A stretch of DNA of 64,000 nt from Halocafeteria seosinensis (lineage: Eukaryota > Sar > Bigyra > Bicosoecida): positions 35,135-99,134 of the forward strand of contig LVLI01000255.1 in NCBI GenBank assembly GCA_001687465.1, given 5' to 3'. Shown here one piece after another: positions 11,154 through 22,790 of the stretch. How positions within the stretch are numbered: position 1 is the first letter of the stretch; each line of letters starts with the position of its first letter. The translations under genes and the position numbers were made by a program. A model generated the notes under the pieces. The model saw only the letters and a list, made by a program, of their open reading frames with translations. It was not told where the DNA came from and made no database searches.

Positions 11154-12266
11154 TTAGAACTGCAGATGTAAGAATTGATCATGTCGTTCAACCGAATGTC
11201 CAAATTTTCTCACTTCACGGTTCATTCTGGTATGGATCCAAAGGAACTCTTCTTCATCTACCTCCTTGACGCACATCTTCTTGATCTGGACAGGCTTCAT
11301 TCGTAAACGGACCAGGTTCCCAGTACCCTCCTCTAGTTCGGGAAAGTACATCAACGTCAAGTCTCCGCGATATTGCTCTTCGCCGCCATTTTCTATTCCT
11401 TCGTAGTCATTAATAAAGTCCCCAGCTCCATACAAAATAAGCTTGTTGTGGTATACCTCGATTGCTTTCGGATGATGAGAGGAATGGCCGAACACTAAGT
11501 CTACTCCGGCACTATCAATAAGAGAATGAGCAAAGGCACGCTGTTCTTCAGGAATTTCATATCCCCAATTTCCACCCCAATGCACCGAGTAGACTACGTA
11601 GTCTTGTTTCCCCTTGTGATGCCGTACTATGTCGCTAATCTTCTCCACTTCTTGCCGCTGATCCGAGGTCACAAATGAAATACCAGGAGTAAAATTTGTG
11701 GCCTTCCATATATCCGGGATGCCGCTGCTTGCTCTGCCACCGGCTATAACGATGCATCGCGCGTTATGGAGCCGAAGCGTGGCTGGCGCTTCAGCTTCTG
11801 TTTGGTTACGGCCCGCTCCGACGGTCTGAATGCCTTCATGATTGAGAGTGTCGATAGTGTCATACATGCCCTGAGTTTTCCAGTCTAGAACATGGTTATT
11901 AGCAAGCACGCAACAGTCTATGCCTGCTTCTTTTAAAACTTCAACATTTCCTGGATGCATCCTGTAGTGTATTCCCTTCCCCTCCAAGGGCTCTTCATGT
12001 TGGGTAACCGCCGTCTCAAGGTTGATTATCTTCGCATGTGGTTTCACTTCTTCCCAGACCTTAAAAGAATCCCCCCAGACGTAGCTGTAGTCCACGGGTT
12101 TAGACGAGATCGTCCCATTCTTTCTTTCCGCCAAGTGGGTGTAAAACGAAGCGTCCTTGACGAAGCCTTCGTAAATCGTCTTCGGAACGGAGTGTGGTAG
12201 AATCTGATCTACCCCTCTTCCAGTCATCACGTCTCCACACAGGAATAGCGTAAATGGACGAGCCAT
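11154..12266 (-). CDS. CapA-like (PGA_cap) metallophosphatase-fold protein
   Basis: A single exon of 370 aa. The start is the ATG at 12266 (MARPFTLFLCGDVMTGRG); no ATG lies further upstream in frame. Conserved CapA motifs appear in order: CGDVMTGRG, IINLETAVT, LANNHVLDW, YSVHWGGNWGYE, FGHSSHHPK and LYGAGDFINDYEG. These are the metal and phosphate site motifs of the calcineurin-like fold of bacterial CapA/PgsA, proteins needed for poly-gamma-glutamate capsules. I see no signal peptide or membrane anchor, so the role need not be capsule formation; eukaryotic members are mostly uncharacterised. The lack of introns and bacterial-type motifs suggest old transfer from bacteria. Confidence 0.85.
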   Translation of the reverse strand: MARPFTLFLCGDVMTGRGVDQILPHSVPKTIYEGFVKDASFYTHLAERKNGTISSKPVDYSYVWGDSFKVWEEVKPHAKIINLETAVTQHEEPLEGKGIHYRMHPGNVEVLKEAGIDCCVLANNHVLDWKTQGMYDTIDTLNHEGIQTVGAGRNQTEAEAPATLRLHNARCIVIAGGRASSGIPDIWKATNFTPGISFVTSDQRQEVEKISDIVRHHKGKQDYVVYSVHWGGNWGYEIPEEQRAFAHSLIDSAGVDLVFGHSSHHPKAIEVYHNKLILYGAGDFINDYEGIENGGEEQYRGDLTLMYFPELEEGTGNLVRLRMKPVQIKKMCVKEVDEEEFLWIHTRMNREVRKFGHSVERHDQFLHLQF

Positions 12267-13915
12267 GGCTAGTACATGTGCGTTCCAATCTGTGCCACTA
12301 GCTACCGATATGAACAATCAAGCATCCATCCTCAGCGCAACGTGACGCCAGATGACGTGTTAGAGGTGTGCTGTAAGTGTTCCGAGCGGTTTCTTGCAGA
12401 GCGGCACCCATGACGATACAACGCCGAATAACAACAGAATTTTGTCAGGCATATTTCTGTTGTCTATCGAATCTCAGTGAAGACAGTGAGATTGTGTTCT
12501 ACAGCAATTCTCCCTCGACTGTGAAGTGTCTGCAGTCCGCGACGCCCAGCGTTCAGACCGAGCCTTCTCACCATTGTTTTGTTGCAGCTTTGGGCCGCGA
12601 AACACTGCTGTTCCTTCTTGGTGTAAACGTGATGCGAACGAGCAATTTGGTACCCCTCTCCAAGAAACTACGGTTACCCACACAACAACCCAAGTGTCCT
12701 GGTTGGGGAAGCTACTTACCAAGTATCCACTTTCTACCTAATTTCGAATGAGTCAGATTGAACAGAAGAACAGTTCTCCGCATGGAAGGAAATTCCTGTT
12801 AATTCTTTCTTGCACGTAACAGGTTCTCAAACAATGTTGACCAACTGGCAAAATTGCATAAGTTATGTCAGCAAGCTTCGACTCATAAACAGACACACAT
12901 ACGCATACCACATATGTGACAGATAACCCACCGGCCGGACTCACTGCATCTGGAAAGCCCCATTCACCCATTGTACCAACAGTGTACAGATAGGCCCACA
13001 CTGCTGGACGTAGCGGAATTGAACAAAGCTGCTGCTCTGTTATCAGGGAAGGCTGCATAGGAAGCCAGTAATGATCAATAAAAACTTTGCCGGATGAAGA
13101 GCAATCTCGCAAGGCCGTTAAAATTGATATGGGAACTGTTCAACGAACGATATGAAACAACGTCAGCACTGAAATGGGACTCACTCCACCTAAGAGAGTA
13201 TCGGAAGAAGCCGCAGCAGGGTAACACCGTATATTTTTCTACTAACAAGACGGAAGAAGCAGACATAGCGAGAGATTCTGAAACGTAACAGGTATTCTTT
13301 GACAACACTTGGAACGGCCAAGCCGATATCAGTCTCAATTAAATAGCAAAGTTTAGTGTAACTCAGTAGACCCAACACACTCAGGGGCTAAGTTTTTGGC
13401 GGACTCAGTGCCAACGGTTCACATCGTTGGAGTCTAAACACCAAATAGGGTATCACTCTAATCCTGCAGTATATGAAGCCCTCAATCCGCTACTAAGAAC
13501 CACCCTCAGCTGTAAGCTCTGGAGCACTTCCTAGAACCTAGTCTGTACTGTCCCGTCATAACTATGAACCTTGCCAGGTGCTCATTGGATCCGCCATTTT
13601 TCGTCCTCTCTTACACCCGAAACAATAACTCGAAACCCTAACCGGAGCACCACTCTCCTCTTAAAGTCCTTCCACCAGGCCACATCTTAGGACAGGCAAA
13701 ACAGTATTAAAGAAATCATAAACGCCGTTATCTTTCCGCTTTCTATAGGCGCAGCCGATAAAGCCTTGGAATATCTGGCAGCCTCCAGTGCAATGGAACG
13801 GGGTATGGTACTGCCGAAGGCAGGGAGGGACCAACACTTAGGTAGCTCCATACGAGAGAGGTTCTCGTACACTATATCAAGGCTTTGACAAAAGTACCTC
13901 AGCCTACTCCCTGCA
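12267..13915. other. Intergenic region
   Basis: 1.65 kb without a convincing gene. Only short overlapping ORFs on both strands occur, with no motif or signal peptide that I recognise. The left part should carry the CapA-like gene's promoter and the right part the 3' end of the gene at 13916. Confidence 0.35.
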
Positions 13916-14866
13916 CTATGATTTCGTTTTTAACTTGTCCAGGTCATTTTTCATTGTCTTCATAGCCTTTGGCCTTCCATCCAGCTTAGTATAAATTGAA
14001 ATTCCCTTCTCCTCTAGTCTTCTTTGGAGCTCTTTACGAGCTTCGTCTTCTCTCGGTGTATTTTCCATTTTCCACAGCTTGTAGTCGGAATAATCACTGA
14101 TCGTTTTCGGATTGCGCCGTTTCTTTATCTTCTTTTGCTGAGGAGAGCTCGGACCCTCATCCGCTACCGTGATTTGACGCAGGGCATCAATATACTGAGT
14201 CGTCGCTTGGAGTTCATCGCCCGGCGCCGCTATATTGGCGGCGTGTAGAGCAACGGCGGAATTATAGTACCTTTCGAGTTGATGAGCAACCTGTTCGTCA
14301 TCCATAGCGTTGAAAGCGAGACCCATTTCTTCCTGGTCTAGCAGCACCACACCACAATCTTCCCCTAGAGAGGAACTCCGCAGATACCAACCAGTAGACA
14401 TCCGTTGTATGCGGTAGTCACTGGGAACAGAATCCACATCCCCTACTCTGTGACATAAGCATATCAACACCTTCTTTACCCCTTGGGTAACGTCTTGGAG
14501 GTGGGACGGAAAGACTCTCTCAAACTCTCGCTCTATTGCCCCTATGTCAAGCGGGGCGACCTTACGTTTTATCTGAAAACTGCTAAGTAGTGGGTGCAAA
14601 TAGTAATAAGCAACTGAAGAGTTGTCAAAAGAATAATATAAAACGTTGTTGCGAAAATGTTTCCACACAAACACCCAATCGCTGGGCAACACTTTCCGCA
14701 TCGGCTGATTCCGCTTAAGGAACGCAGATGGCTCCAAGCGTTTTACAACGTCTTCCTTCTCCTTCGACCGGTTTTCAATCGAAGTGATTATCGGTTCCTC
14801 TCCAGTCCTCTCCTTCTGAAAAACCGGCAGTCTGGCAACACGTAAGTCGTACGGACAGTACATCAT
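13916..14866 (-). CDS. Unrecognised basic protein
   Basis: An open frame of 316 aa from the first in-frame ATG at 14866. The frame continues upstream to 14893 without an ATG, so a further 5' exon is possible. The middle (about 70-230) looks folded, with aromatic-rich stretches such as LPSDWVFVWKHFRNNVLYYS and a helical segment around RYYNSAVALHAAN. The C-terminal 70 residues are strongly charged, with KKIKKRRNPK as a possible nuclear localisation signal and EARKELQRRLEEKG as a probable helix. I do not recognise a family; a nuclear role is only a guess from the basic cluster. Confidence 0.55.
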   Translation of the reverse strand: MMYCPYDLRVARLPVFQKERTGEEPIITSIENRSKEKEDVVKRLEPSAFLKRNQPMRKVLPSDWVFVWKHFRNNVLYYSFDNSSVAYYYLHPLLSSFQIKRKVAPLDIGAIEREFERVFPSHLQDVTQGVKKVLICLCHRVGDVDSVPSDYRIQRMSTGWYLRSSSLGEDCGVVLLDQEEMGLAFNAMDDEQVAHQLERYYNSAVALHAANIAAPGDELQATTQYIDALRQITVADEGPSSPQQKKIKKRRNPKTISDYSDYKLWKMENTPREDEARKELQRRLEEKGISIYTKLDGRPKAMKTMKNDLDKLKTKS

Positions 14867-16181
14867 TTCTCCAACATCAGGGAACCAAGGCAAGGGGAGA
14901 ACCGACCGTATCTATCACCTGATCCTCCAACCGGAGTTGTACTGGTCTATCCAGTAACCGGGGACTCTTTTACGCGTTGGTTATGCTCCTCAAGGGTCGG
15001 TCTTCTATGGGAGGTAATCGCCCTCGCCGTCATCTTCGTCGTGAATCCGATAAATCTCAATTCCTTAACCAATCTGGACGAATGCCATTCGTGTGAAGAC
15101 GTCAATCATCACCAGAAAAATAAAGTCCCCAGAGCTCGACAAATCCATCGCCACCACATTAAAAGGTTTCTCCGCGTTTATTTCTTTTAATGTTTTCACT
15201 GTTTAGAAAACACACACATATAAACTTATACAATACTGCTTTAGGATCCATCTTTTATAGTGTGTGTTTTCTAAAAAGTGAAAACACACTATAGAAATGT
15301 CTTGTTCATTAGGGTGTATCTATCAGGCTTTAAGTCGCTTAAATTAAGCTCTTTTGCCCAACGCTTATATTAAGCTGTTTAAATGGTGATACGTATCACG
15401 CTGGCGATCCACAATGTACAGATTTCCATCGATTCTGGGTTTGTTATAAGATCGTTGAAACAAAGTTTGTTGCGTTATAACGTACCCGAAATTTTACAAA
15501 TGTGTTATAAGAAAGTTGAAATTTACGGATTCCCCATTGATACTGTCCACAACCTGCGTATTGTGTGCACAGGTACGCTTCTGATGTTACCCACCAAAAT
15601 AACACGACATAGCTTGAGATGTGCATAACAGTAAACAACTGTTACTACAAGTAGACGGAAGATCCCAGCTTGGATTCCCAAGTAAGAAGCAAAACTAGCC
15701 TTTCATCCCACCCAATCAGTACTCGAATCCGGTGCGTTGAATCGTCAATCTTGCTTGAGGTCTACAACCTGGAAAATCGACCGGTTTGACAGGATGGAAA
15801 TTCATTCTGAATTCGAGGGTTGACACCATTGCAGTACGGTAGATTGCTATTGGCAACTTGCAAGTGCTATCATTGCTTAGCAACTTGGACGTTTCGTCCT
15901 TCACAAGTTGCGACAGCGACGGTCACTGCGACCCCCTGGATCATCAGAACGCCATGAACTATTCATAGATCAGAATTTGATTGACTTGTACTTTAATTTC
16001 TGTTTCGTACCCGACAATCACTCGTCAGCGGCTTTCTGCAATGCAGGAGACTTAATGGCGGCGTGCATGCTACAACTGTATGTTTGCGGGTGCCACCGTT
16101 AAGCCATTTCAATTGAGTTGTACTTGTACAATACACGCACATACCTAGGACGAATCGGACTACGAGCAGCACTAAATAAAT
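14867..16181. other. Intergenic region between divergent genes
   Basis: 1.3 kb between the divergent starts at 14866 (minus) and 16182 (plus), so it should hold both promoters. The only notable structure is the inverted repeat at 15192-15290. Short ORFs at 15383-15638 and 15908-16196 show no family features. Confidence 0.4.
15192..15290. repeat. 26-bp inverted repeat with a nested palindrome
   Basis: The arm at 15192-15217 (beginning GTTTTCACTGTTTAGAAAAC) is matched by its reverse complement at 15260-15285 with one mismatch across 26 bp; the spacer is 42 bp. The right arm also sits inside its own palindrome (about 15256-15293), where TATAGTGTGTG...C pairs with GAAAACACACTATA. Two alternative hairpins are therefore possible. 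No target duplication was recognised. Confidence 0.7.
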
Positions 16182-17850
16182 ATGCAGTTTGTACACGGGA
16201 ATCCCCAGCGCTCTCGAAAGCAGAGAGCACCCCAGAGACTCCCGTCCTCTTCGACTGAATTCCCTGCTTCACCGATCTCTACCGGAGGAGGAGAAGGAGA
16301 TACCCGACGGCAAAGCGCACAATCTCTTCAGCGCGATTCGGTCAAGGGAATTAGTATCCAGCCAAGTAAGTACCCATACAGAAGAGTTGGATGAGCTCAA
16401 AAGGGAAAGTATCTCTTGTTTCGGACCCACAGCCGCAGCGAGACATGAACCCAGTCATGAGAAGCTGCCAGCTTCGATCCGAGACACAAGTTTATGGTCG
16501 TTGGAGGAGCAAGTGTCCGGTGTTTCGCTCAAGTCGTCGATACAGGGTGTGTCTTTACAAAGCCTGCAACAAGAGTCGATGGGTGTGGAAGAGAATCCAG
16601 AAACTAACGCATCCCCGTCCCCTCGTCCTGCAAACAGTACCGATAAACAACCCACCGCATTCCGAGCGGCTTTTCATAGCATGTCCGGAAGTTCGATTCC
16701 GAGAGACCAACACTGCCTATCCGTCCCCACAATCTACGTAAGTTGTTCGTCTAAGAAGGCAAGCTGTAGCCTTCATCGTGATCGACATTCGTACTGCACA
16801 CAGGGTTCGTCTATCCTGCAAGACGATAATTACGGAAGAGGGACAAATCTTAAGACAGTCACCGAGGACTCAGTTCCGTCCAAGGTACCATCAGGCAAAG
16901 AAGATAATGCATCAGACCGACAGTCAATTAAAGCAAGAAAGCCACAAATTACGAAAAGTTACCAAGCAGGAGTTCAGAGAGCGAAACATCGGCGTATCAA
17001 ATTCGATAAAGTTTCACAGGTGGATACATTTGATACTACACGCAGAAGTGTGGAGGACATGCTGGAAGCCTACATCAGTTCTCAATTTACCTTTTTGGAA
17101 CGGGTTGCTAACCTAGATTTTTCATCAGTGTCATTCTGGCTTTCTCACGCGGCAAGAGGGGAAATGAAGAAGTGGTTAAACGATTTGTCGTCCCTTGTAG
17201 TCTTACATAAGTTTCAATCCCCGGTCCTCTACGCCGAATACGTACTTGAGCATACGCTGCATTTGCTCAATTTTTCTGTCGATAACGATGGTACGTTCAG
17301 CGAAGGCGTTTTAGATGCAAATTCGCGAGGTACGCCCTCTGAAGATGACGTAACCGCTGATTCAATTTTTTGCCAAATATGTTTTGAGTTGCTGAGACAT
17401 CTTATTCTCTCTCTAACGAATACGGAGCTAATTGTAGCAAATACGTCTACCTCTCAGGGTGCGGCAAGCTATACGCAGACAACGATGATAGCAACACTCT
17501 CAGTCTTAAACATTGTGAGGAGCCTAACATTCCAAGGCAAGGAAGCGTGCACGCCGTACCATAGAAGTACAACGCCGCATTCAGTGTTGCATCGAGGGGA
17601 AAATGGCTTCAGATTGAATGCTTGGAATACTTACTCCTATCTTGCGCTATGGAAGAAAACTCAACATGACAATGAATGCTTGAGAAAGAGACTGAAGCAG
17701 AAGGAATCGCGTCTTGAAACGCTTCAGGAAGCGTACAAAGAAAAAATTCGAAGATATCACCAGCTTGTCTGGAGGTTTGCATCTAGAACTGCTCTCCTCG
17801 CTAAACAGAAGCGCGACCTATATTTTGCATATGTGATATCACCTGTATAG
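16182..17850 (+). CDS. Unrecognised protein with C-terminal coiled coil
   Basis: Two exons, 16182-16365 and 16433-17850, join in phase to 533 aa; the 67-nt intron has a GTAAGT donor and CCCACAG acceptor. The ATG at 16182 begins MQFVHGNPQ. The first 270 residues are Ser/Gln/Arg-rich and probably disordered. From about 280 the chain looks helical, and residues 465-520 form a likely coiled coil (heptad-like leucines in LRKRLKQKESRLETLQ). No family is recognised. The next gene starts only about 170 bp downstream on the same strand and its frame is open through most of that gap, so the two may be one transcript or one gene. Confidence 0.6.
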
Positions 17851-18021
17851 TATGTGTCCCTATCGTCACCCGTTATTAAGTGGTCAAATTGAACGAGTTG
17901 CGTTTCGGTTTTCCGCAGTGGGGTCTTAAAGATTTTACAAAATATTCCAGAACAACGCGCTCAGTGTGTTATCCTCAAGGCAGCTGCCAGTCTTAAGGGG
18001 GGAGTAAACAGTGTGTGCGTG

Positions 18022-21000
18022 ATGAAACAGATGCTGCTACTCTCTCCTGAAAGACGAAAGCTGCTCTTTACCGGAATCAGTGCCTGGTGAGTGTTCGCTA
18101 GTTGGTCAATATTTGCATGCTCCATGTTCATTTCAATGGAATTGAGCTTGTTTTCAGGCTTCGAGTTGGCGATGCCGCTCTACGGCAAGTTCTGTTTCAT
18201 TCACGAGATAGCAACATGAATTTTGACTTGAAGAGGACCGACCCTTCAGAGGAAAAGTCCCTTACCAATAGCTTTAACGAGTTCTATTCCGGAGTGTCGT
18301 TTTCAGAGCAACCGCTGCTACTGCAGCAGTTCTTGGGACAATTTATCGAGGAGCACACAGTAGCTACGAATTTGAGGGTTTTGCTTGAGGCATCAGAAGG
18401 GGTCGTGGAAGAAATATCCTCTACATACGAAAGCGGGGTTTCACAAGATATTGTGTCATCCTTGAAAACTGCACTCGCATCTCAGTTCGGTTACATGATT
18501 GAGGCACAGTATTACGAAGACAAGAAAGAGAAGCAACAAGAGCAAGAGGATCAACGTTCTTGGGCATACCTTCGCGAGTCGTTGGATAGAAGCCGCCGAC
18601 GACTGTTGGATGAAATGAGCGGAAAGGAAACAATAGAGGACACACACCAAGAAGAAATAGAGGCATCGACGAGAGAAAATGCAGCTGCACCTGACGAGCC
18701 CCTTCAAGATGGATCAGAGCATGGGGTTGTGACGATGGATCAGGAGGAAACTCGACAGGCACTACTAGGAGAAACAGAAGTCACATCCGCGGCTGCGGTT
18801 CTTGAGCATAGAATCTTCGTGGAAGAGGCGAGGCCTCTGATCGAGGATGCTCGTCTGCTCAGTGGGTTTGCAGCCCTCGTCTACAATGTAGGGAAGGCTA
18901 TCCAGGGATATAATGGTGAAACGTGGACAGGTATATCCGCCAGTGAGCTCTCGGACTGTGTCGAAGAGCCGGCCCTGACTACCGCTAAAATGGTTCGAGA
19001 AATTGAGTCTCTCAAAAATTACTACTACGATACAGCAAGCAAGCTTGCAGAAGAAACGGAGAAGCGTGAAGGCTTAGAGCGCGAGGTGAACGTGCTTCGT
19101 TGGAGGCTTGGTCTTAACAAGAATATGGTAAAACAGTTCAAGGAGTCATTCTTGTCTGAATTTAGCCGACGGAGACAATTATTGTCATCGATCCCGTCAG
19201 AAAAAGCTAGCTCTCCTCATGGTTGGAGTTGGAAACTCTCGTATGCTCAGATAAGTAATATCCAGGAGCGGTGTGGGAGGAACCAAGCAAAGGTAGAGTC
19301 CTATCATATTCAGGAACCATTTCGTTCGCTATTGCGTTACAACTATGGTTTAGGAGCATTCGAACAATACCGGGCTCGCGAGACGAGCATTCCTTCTGTT
19401 ACGATTTCGTGGAATCCATTGGTGCTGGCTGAATTGGGTCTCACACACGCGGATGCCTACATGCTGGGATCAGATTTTGTCCAATCACTGATTTTCGCTC
19501 GTCTGGAAGATCTTAACCACCAGAACGCCTTTATCTCACGAATTGCGGAAGCCACCAAAGAGCGACCGAATATACCGACCGACGTAATCGAGCCGATACG
19601 CTCTTACACCGAGCTGAAGCTACCACTATCGAGAGATCAACAAATTACGCTTCAAGAGAGTTGCTTTTTGTATTTCAAACATTGGGCTGTGTTCCTCCAG
19701 CGGCAACTACACAAGGGGTCCCCGAACTCTCTTAGCCCTCTGGATCCGTCGCTGCGATTCGTTGGCGGGCATGTGCTCAAGTCCTTATTTCAAGCCCTGG
19801 GCCTTGAAATGCCAAGAAGCTGTTTTACCGGTGATGATCCAGAAATTCTTTCTATCTTTGAAAACTGCTGGCGCTATGTCTTGTTTCCGCCCGAGGCATC
19901 TGCCGTGACGGATAAAGGAACCCAAACTGTAGCAGAGACTGATAGTGAGGCAGTGGGTGCATTTACGTTTAGTACGTATGATGAAGACGAAGACACAAGT
20001 GATGTTGTTGTCGTAGAAGAACAAACGGAATATCAAGAGTATGAGGAGTTCCCTAAAGTAGATTTCTTTCCTGCAAGGCAGCCCCACCACAAGAACGAAG
20101 AAGCAACGACAGAGCATGGGAGTGTGCCCTTCAGTCTCCCCTTATACTTGCCGAATATCGGGGTACGGGTTACGTACAACATTGATGACATACAGCTCAA
20201 ACGTTTCAATGCAGTCTCATCAGGTCATTTTCCCTTGCTGACTGCTGTCGGTCTAGGATCGCCTTTTGAAGCCGCCGATTCAACAGAACCCGCAGGAGCG
20301 GGTCAAAATGACAACGAGCCCGACCATGAGAAAGCAGGTCAACACCGTAGGCAATCCACTTCTACGCTTTCTGAAGACTCCATTTCACTAGAATCCAATA
20401 TGCGGTATATTCTTGACGAATCGACTGCGTATAAGCACTGCTTCCGAGGGTACACCGAATCTTTGTTTTGCTCTCGAGCATCATTGCTACGTGATATAGT
20501 GACTACCTCGGTGGACAGCAGCTCGACCGATGACTCTGAAAAGGCACCAGAGAAGGAAAACTCTTTATTCTTCGCATTGAAGAGCAATAGAAGTACAGCG
20601 TTCTTTCGTATTCAGCGGTGCCATCTTCTACAGGGATTTGCAAACCGAAATTTTGCAATGACAGTGTCGTCTCATAGCCCACTCTGTAACCCGAGTACAG
20701 TCCTTCAACAGCGGTCAATGTCGGATCTTGTCGCTGGTGCAGCTGTTTGGAACGTTGCTACAGGAGAAACTTTATATAATGTAACGACAGGCGGTAAACC
20801 TATATCGAGCACATTGGACAGGATAGTTGAACTGTTTGGAGACTTTCCGTGTGAGACAATTCTGGAATCGTTGCTTTGGGGTAAACGCTATGTAGCGTTT
20901 GAACGTAAGGAGTGGGAGTCTGAAAATCGCATAAGCGACTACATGGCTAATTGCCTCGAAGGGCCATGTTTTGTAGACTATCCCTACATGGTTTTACACG

Positions 21001-22751
21001 AGCGCTCTCTGGCTGTTCAACGATGTGACCTGGCTTTGTACAAGAAGGAAGATGACGCAACTGAGAGAGTAGAAGATCGCCAGCTTGCTGTGGACTTGCA
21101 GAAGCTACTAATGCGAACAAAGAGTACGACAAAAACTCTCTTTCCTCACCTGAAAAATGCAATTGCTAGTGAAATACCGAATCAAATAAATTATACCGCA
21201 CCCGATATTGAGAAGGCACCATGGAGTATTGAACACACTCACAGGATGATAAAACTTATTTTCGAGTGGGTCTATGCGAGTGACCTACTTCAGGATAGTA
21301 TTGCACCGGAGAGCCTGTATATGCAGAGGGATACCGGAGAAAACAGCGGCTTTATTAGTGTATTACACTCTTTCTCCCTCAAGTTCTTTAGAGAACCTGC
21401 AAATTCTGGGTCTATACTAAATAATAATGGGGAAGAGCAATGGATAACTTCGTTCAAGCGCAGTGTAGAAGCCTATTCACTTCTCTCTCCCCGCTGTCGG
21501 ATATTCGGTCTACTGACTGGATGGACTGACAGTTTAGACAGCACGAACATTTCGCAGAGTATACATAATGTAGGCGCCGAGGATCACACAGCATCGGCGG
21601 AATCTCTGACGCAGGATTCTCAATCTTCCCTACAGAGATCTTCAGTTGTATCAACATCATCCCCGTCAGCTAAAGGAGCGGGCACGACATTCCGCGAGAT
21701 GAAGCAGTACCCAAGTGTAAACACTATTAGGCATCAGATGGACGCGCTTGAGCTTGTGCTGGCTATGTACACCCACTTACTCCCCGAAGACATAAAGAGA
21801 GAGGACGGGAAACTCCCCGTGGGATCTGGTGGCCATGTGTTGCAACCAAGATGGTCCGATATACATGGAAAGGAGCCTTCTACTTTCCCCAACTTCGTAT
21901 CTATCCCCTTGGAAATGGATTTTGATCGCAACTTGCACCCGGATAAAGGGTGTTACGACGAAGAGCGTACCATTGTACTGACCGGGGAGCAACACGCTAC
22001 CGAAACGCTTCGGTCTCTATTGATCAACGCGGCTCCGATTTCGCGTACACATATGAAGTTGCATTGTGATATGTATCAAACGATGGATATGCTGCGGTAC
22101 TGTAGCCAAAAGAAGCAGATTAAAATACCCAAAGTGTTGGATAAGCCTTCAAAAGGTAGTCGCCTGTATCACCAATATGCGATACAGAATCCTCTAGCCT
22201 CGAAGACAGCCACTTCTGGAACCGGCACTGAAAGATCACGTAGACGAAAATCATTGACTCGAGCGACGCGAGAACAGTATGGGTATTCTAAACTGGGAAG
22301 TACGACGATAAAGGTCCCCAAAAGTGTATCAAACGCTAGAGAAGGTAGTTCTTCATCGCGCATCATTCAACACTTGGCTTCGGCGGACGTAGTCGTTGGC
22401 CTGGCAATGAATCACTGCTTTTTCAACTGGGAGGAGGCTGAAGGAAGCATGTATCCTTCACCCGCCCTTGCACTTCCCTACTCTCCTTCGACAAGTATTT
22501 ACGACTTGAATCTCAATTTGCTGCACCAACGTTGCCAGAGAGTAATTGAGGAGAACGTTCTTCCGCGTATAAGAGCGGTCGCGTCGGCACAGTCATCTGA
22601 CAGAAGCACTGATGCAGTAAAAGCTGTCGATCAGAGGAGCAGGCACTTTAAACTTGACATAGATTCAGCTGTTGAGTTGGGGCTCCTGGGGTGGCACTTT
22701 GCACGGCTGGCTATTTATGACCAATCATTGGTGTTATCTGACGGACTCTAG
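18022..22751 (+). CDS. Very large unrecognised protein
   Basis: The long exon 18158-22751 is preceded by a short exon ending at 18086; the 71-nt intron (GTGAGT donor, TTTTCAG acceptor) preserves frame. Starting at the ATG at 18022 gives 1,552 aa. The short-exon frame is open back to about 17893, so an upstream exon, perhaps from the preceding gene, cannot be excluded. There is a Glu/Gln/Lys-rich helix around 130-190, a coiled coil around 305-355, a mostly helical middle and acidic and Ser-rich linkers; the Gly-Ser-rich C-terminal third looks less ordered. No TM segments, signal peptide or catalytic motif are visible. It may be a cytoskeletal or scaffold protein, but that is a guess. It converges on the next gene with 39 bp between stops. 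Confidence 0.65.
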
Positions 22752-22790
22752 AGCTCCCGAATATTCCCACGGAATGCTGATGCGTGCTTT

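Noticed and set aside
16189-16432. Alternative reading of the start of the gene at 16182 in the frame of its long exon
   Set aside because: That frame has no ATG before the long exon, while the ATG at 16182 plus a 67-nt intron gives a clean in-phase join.
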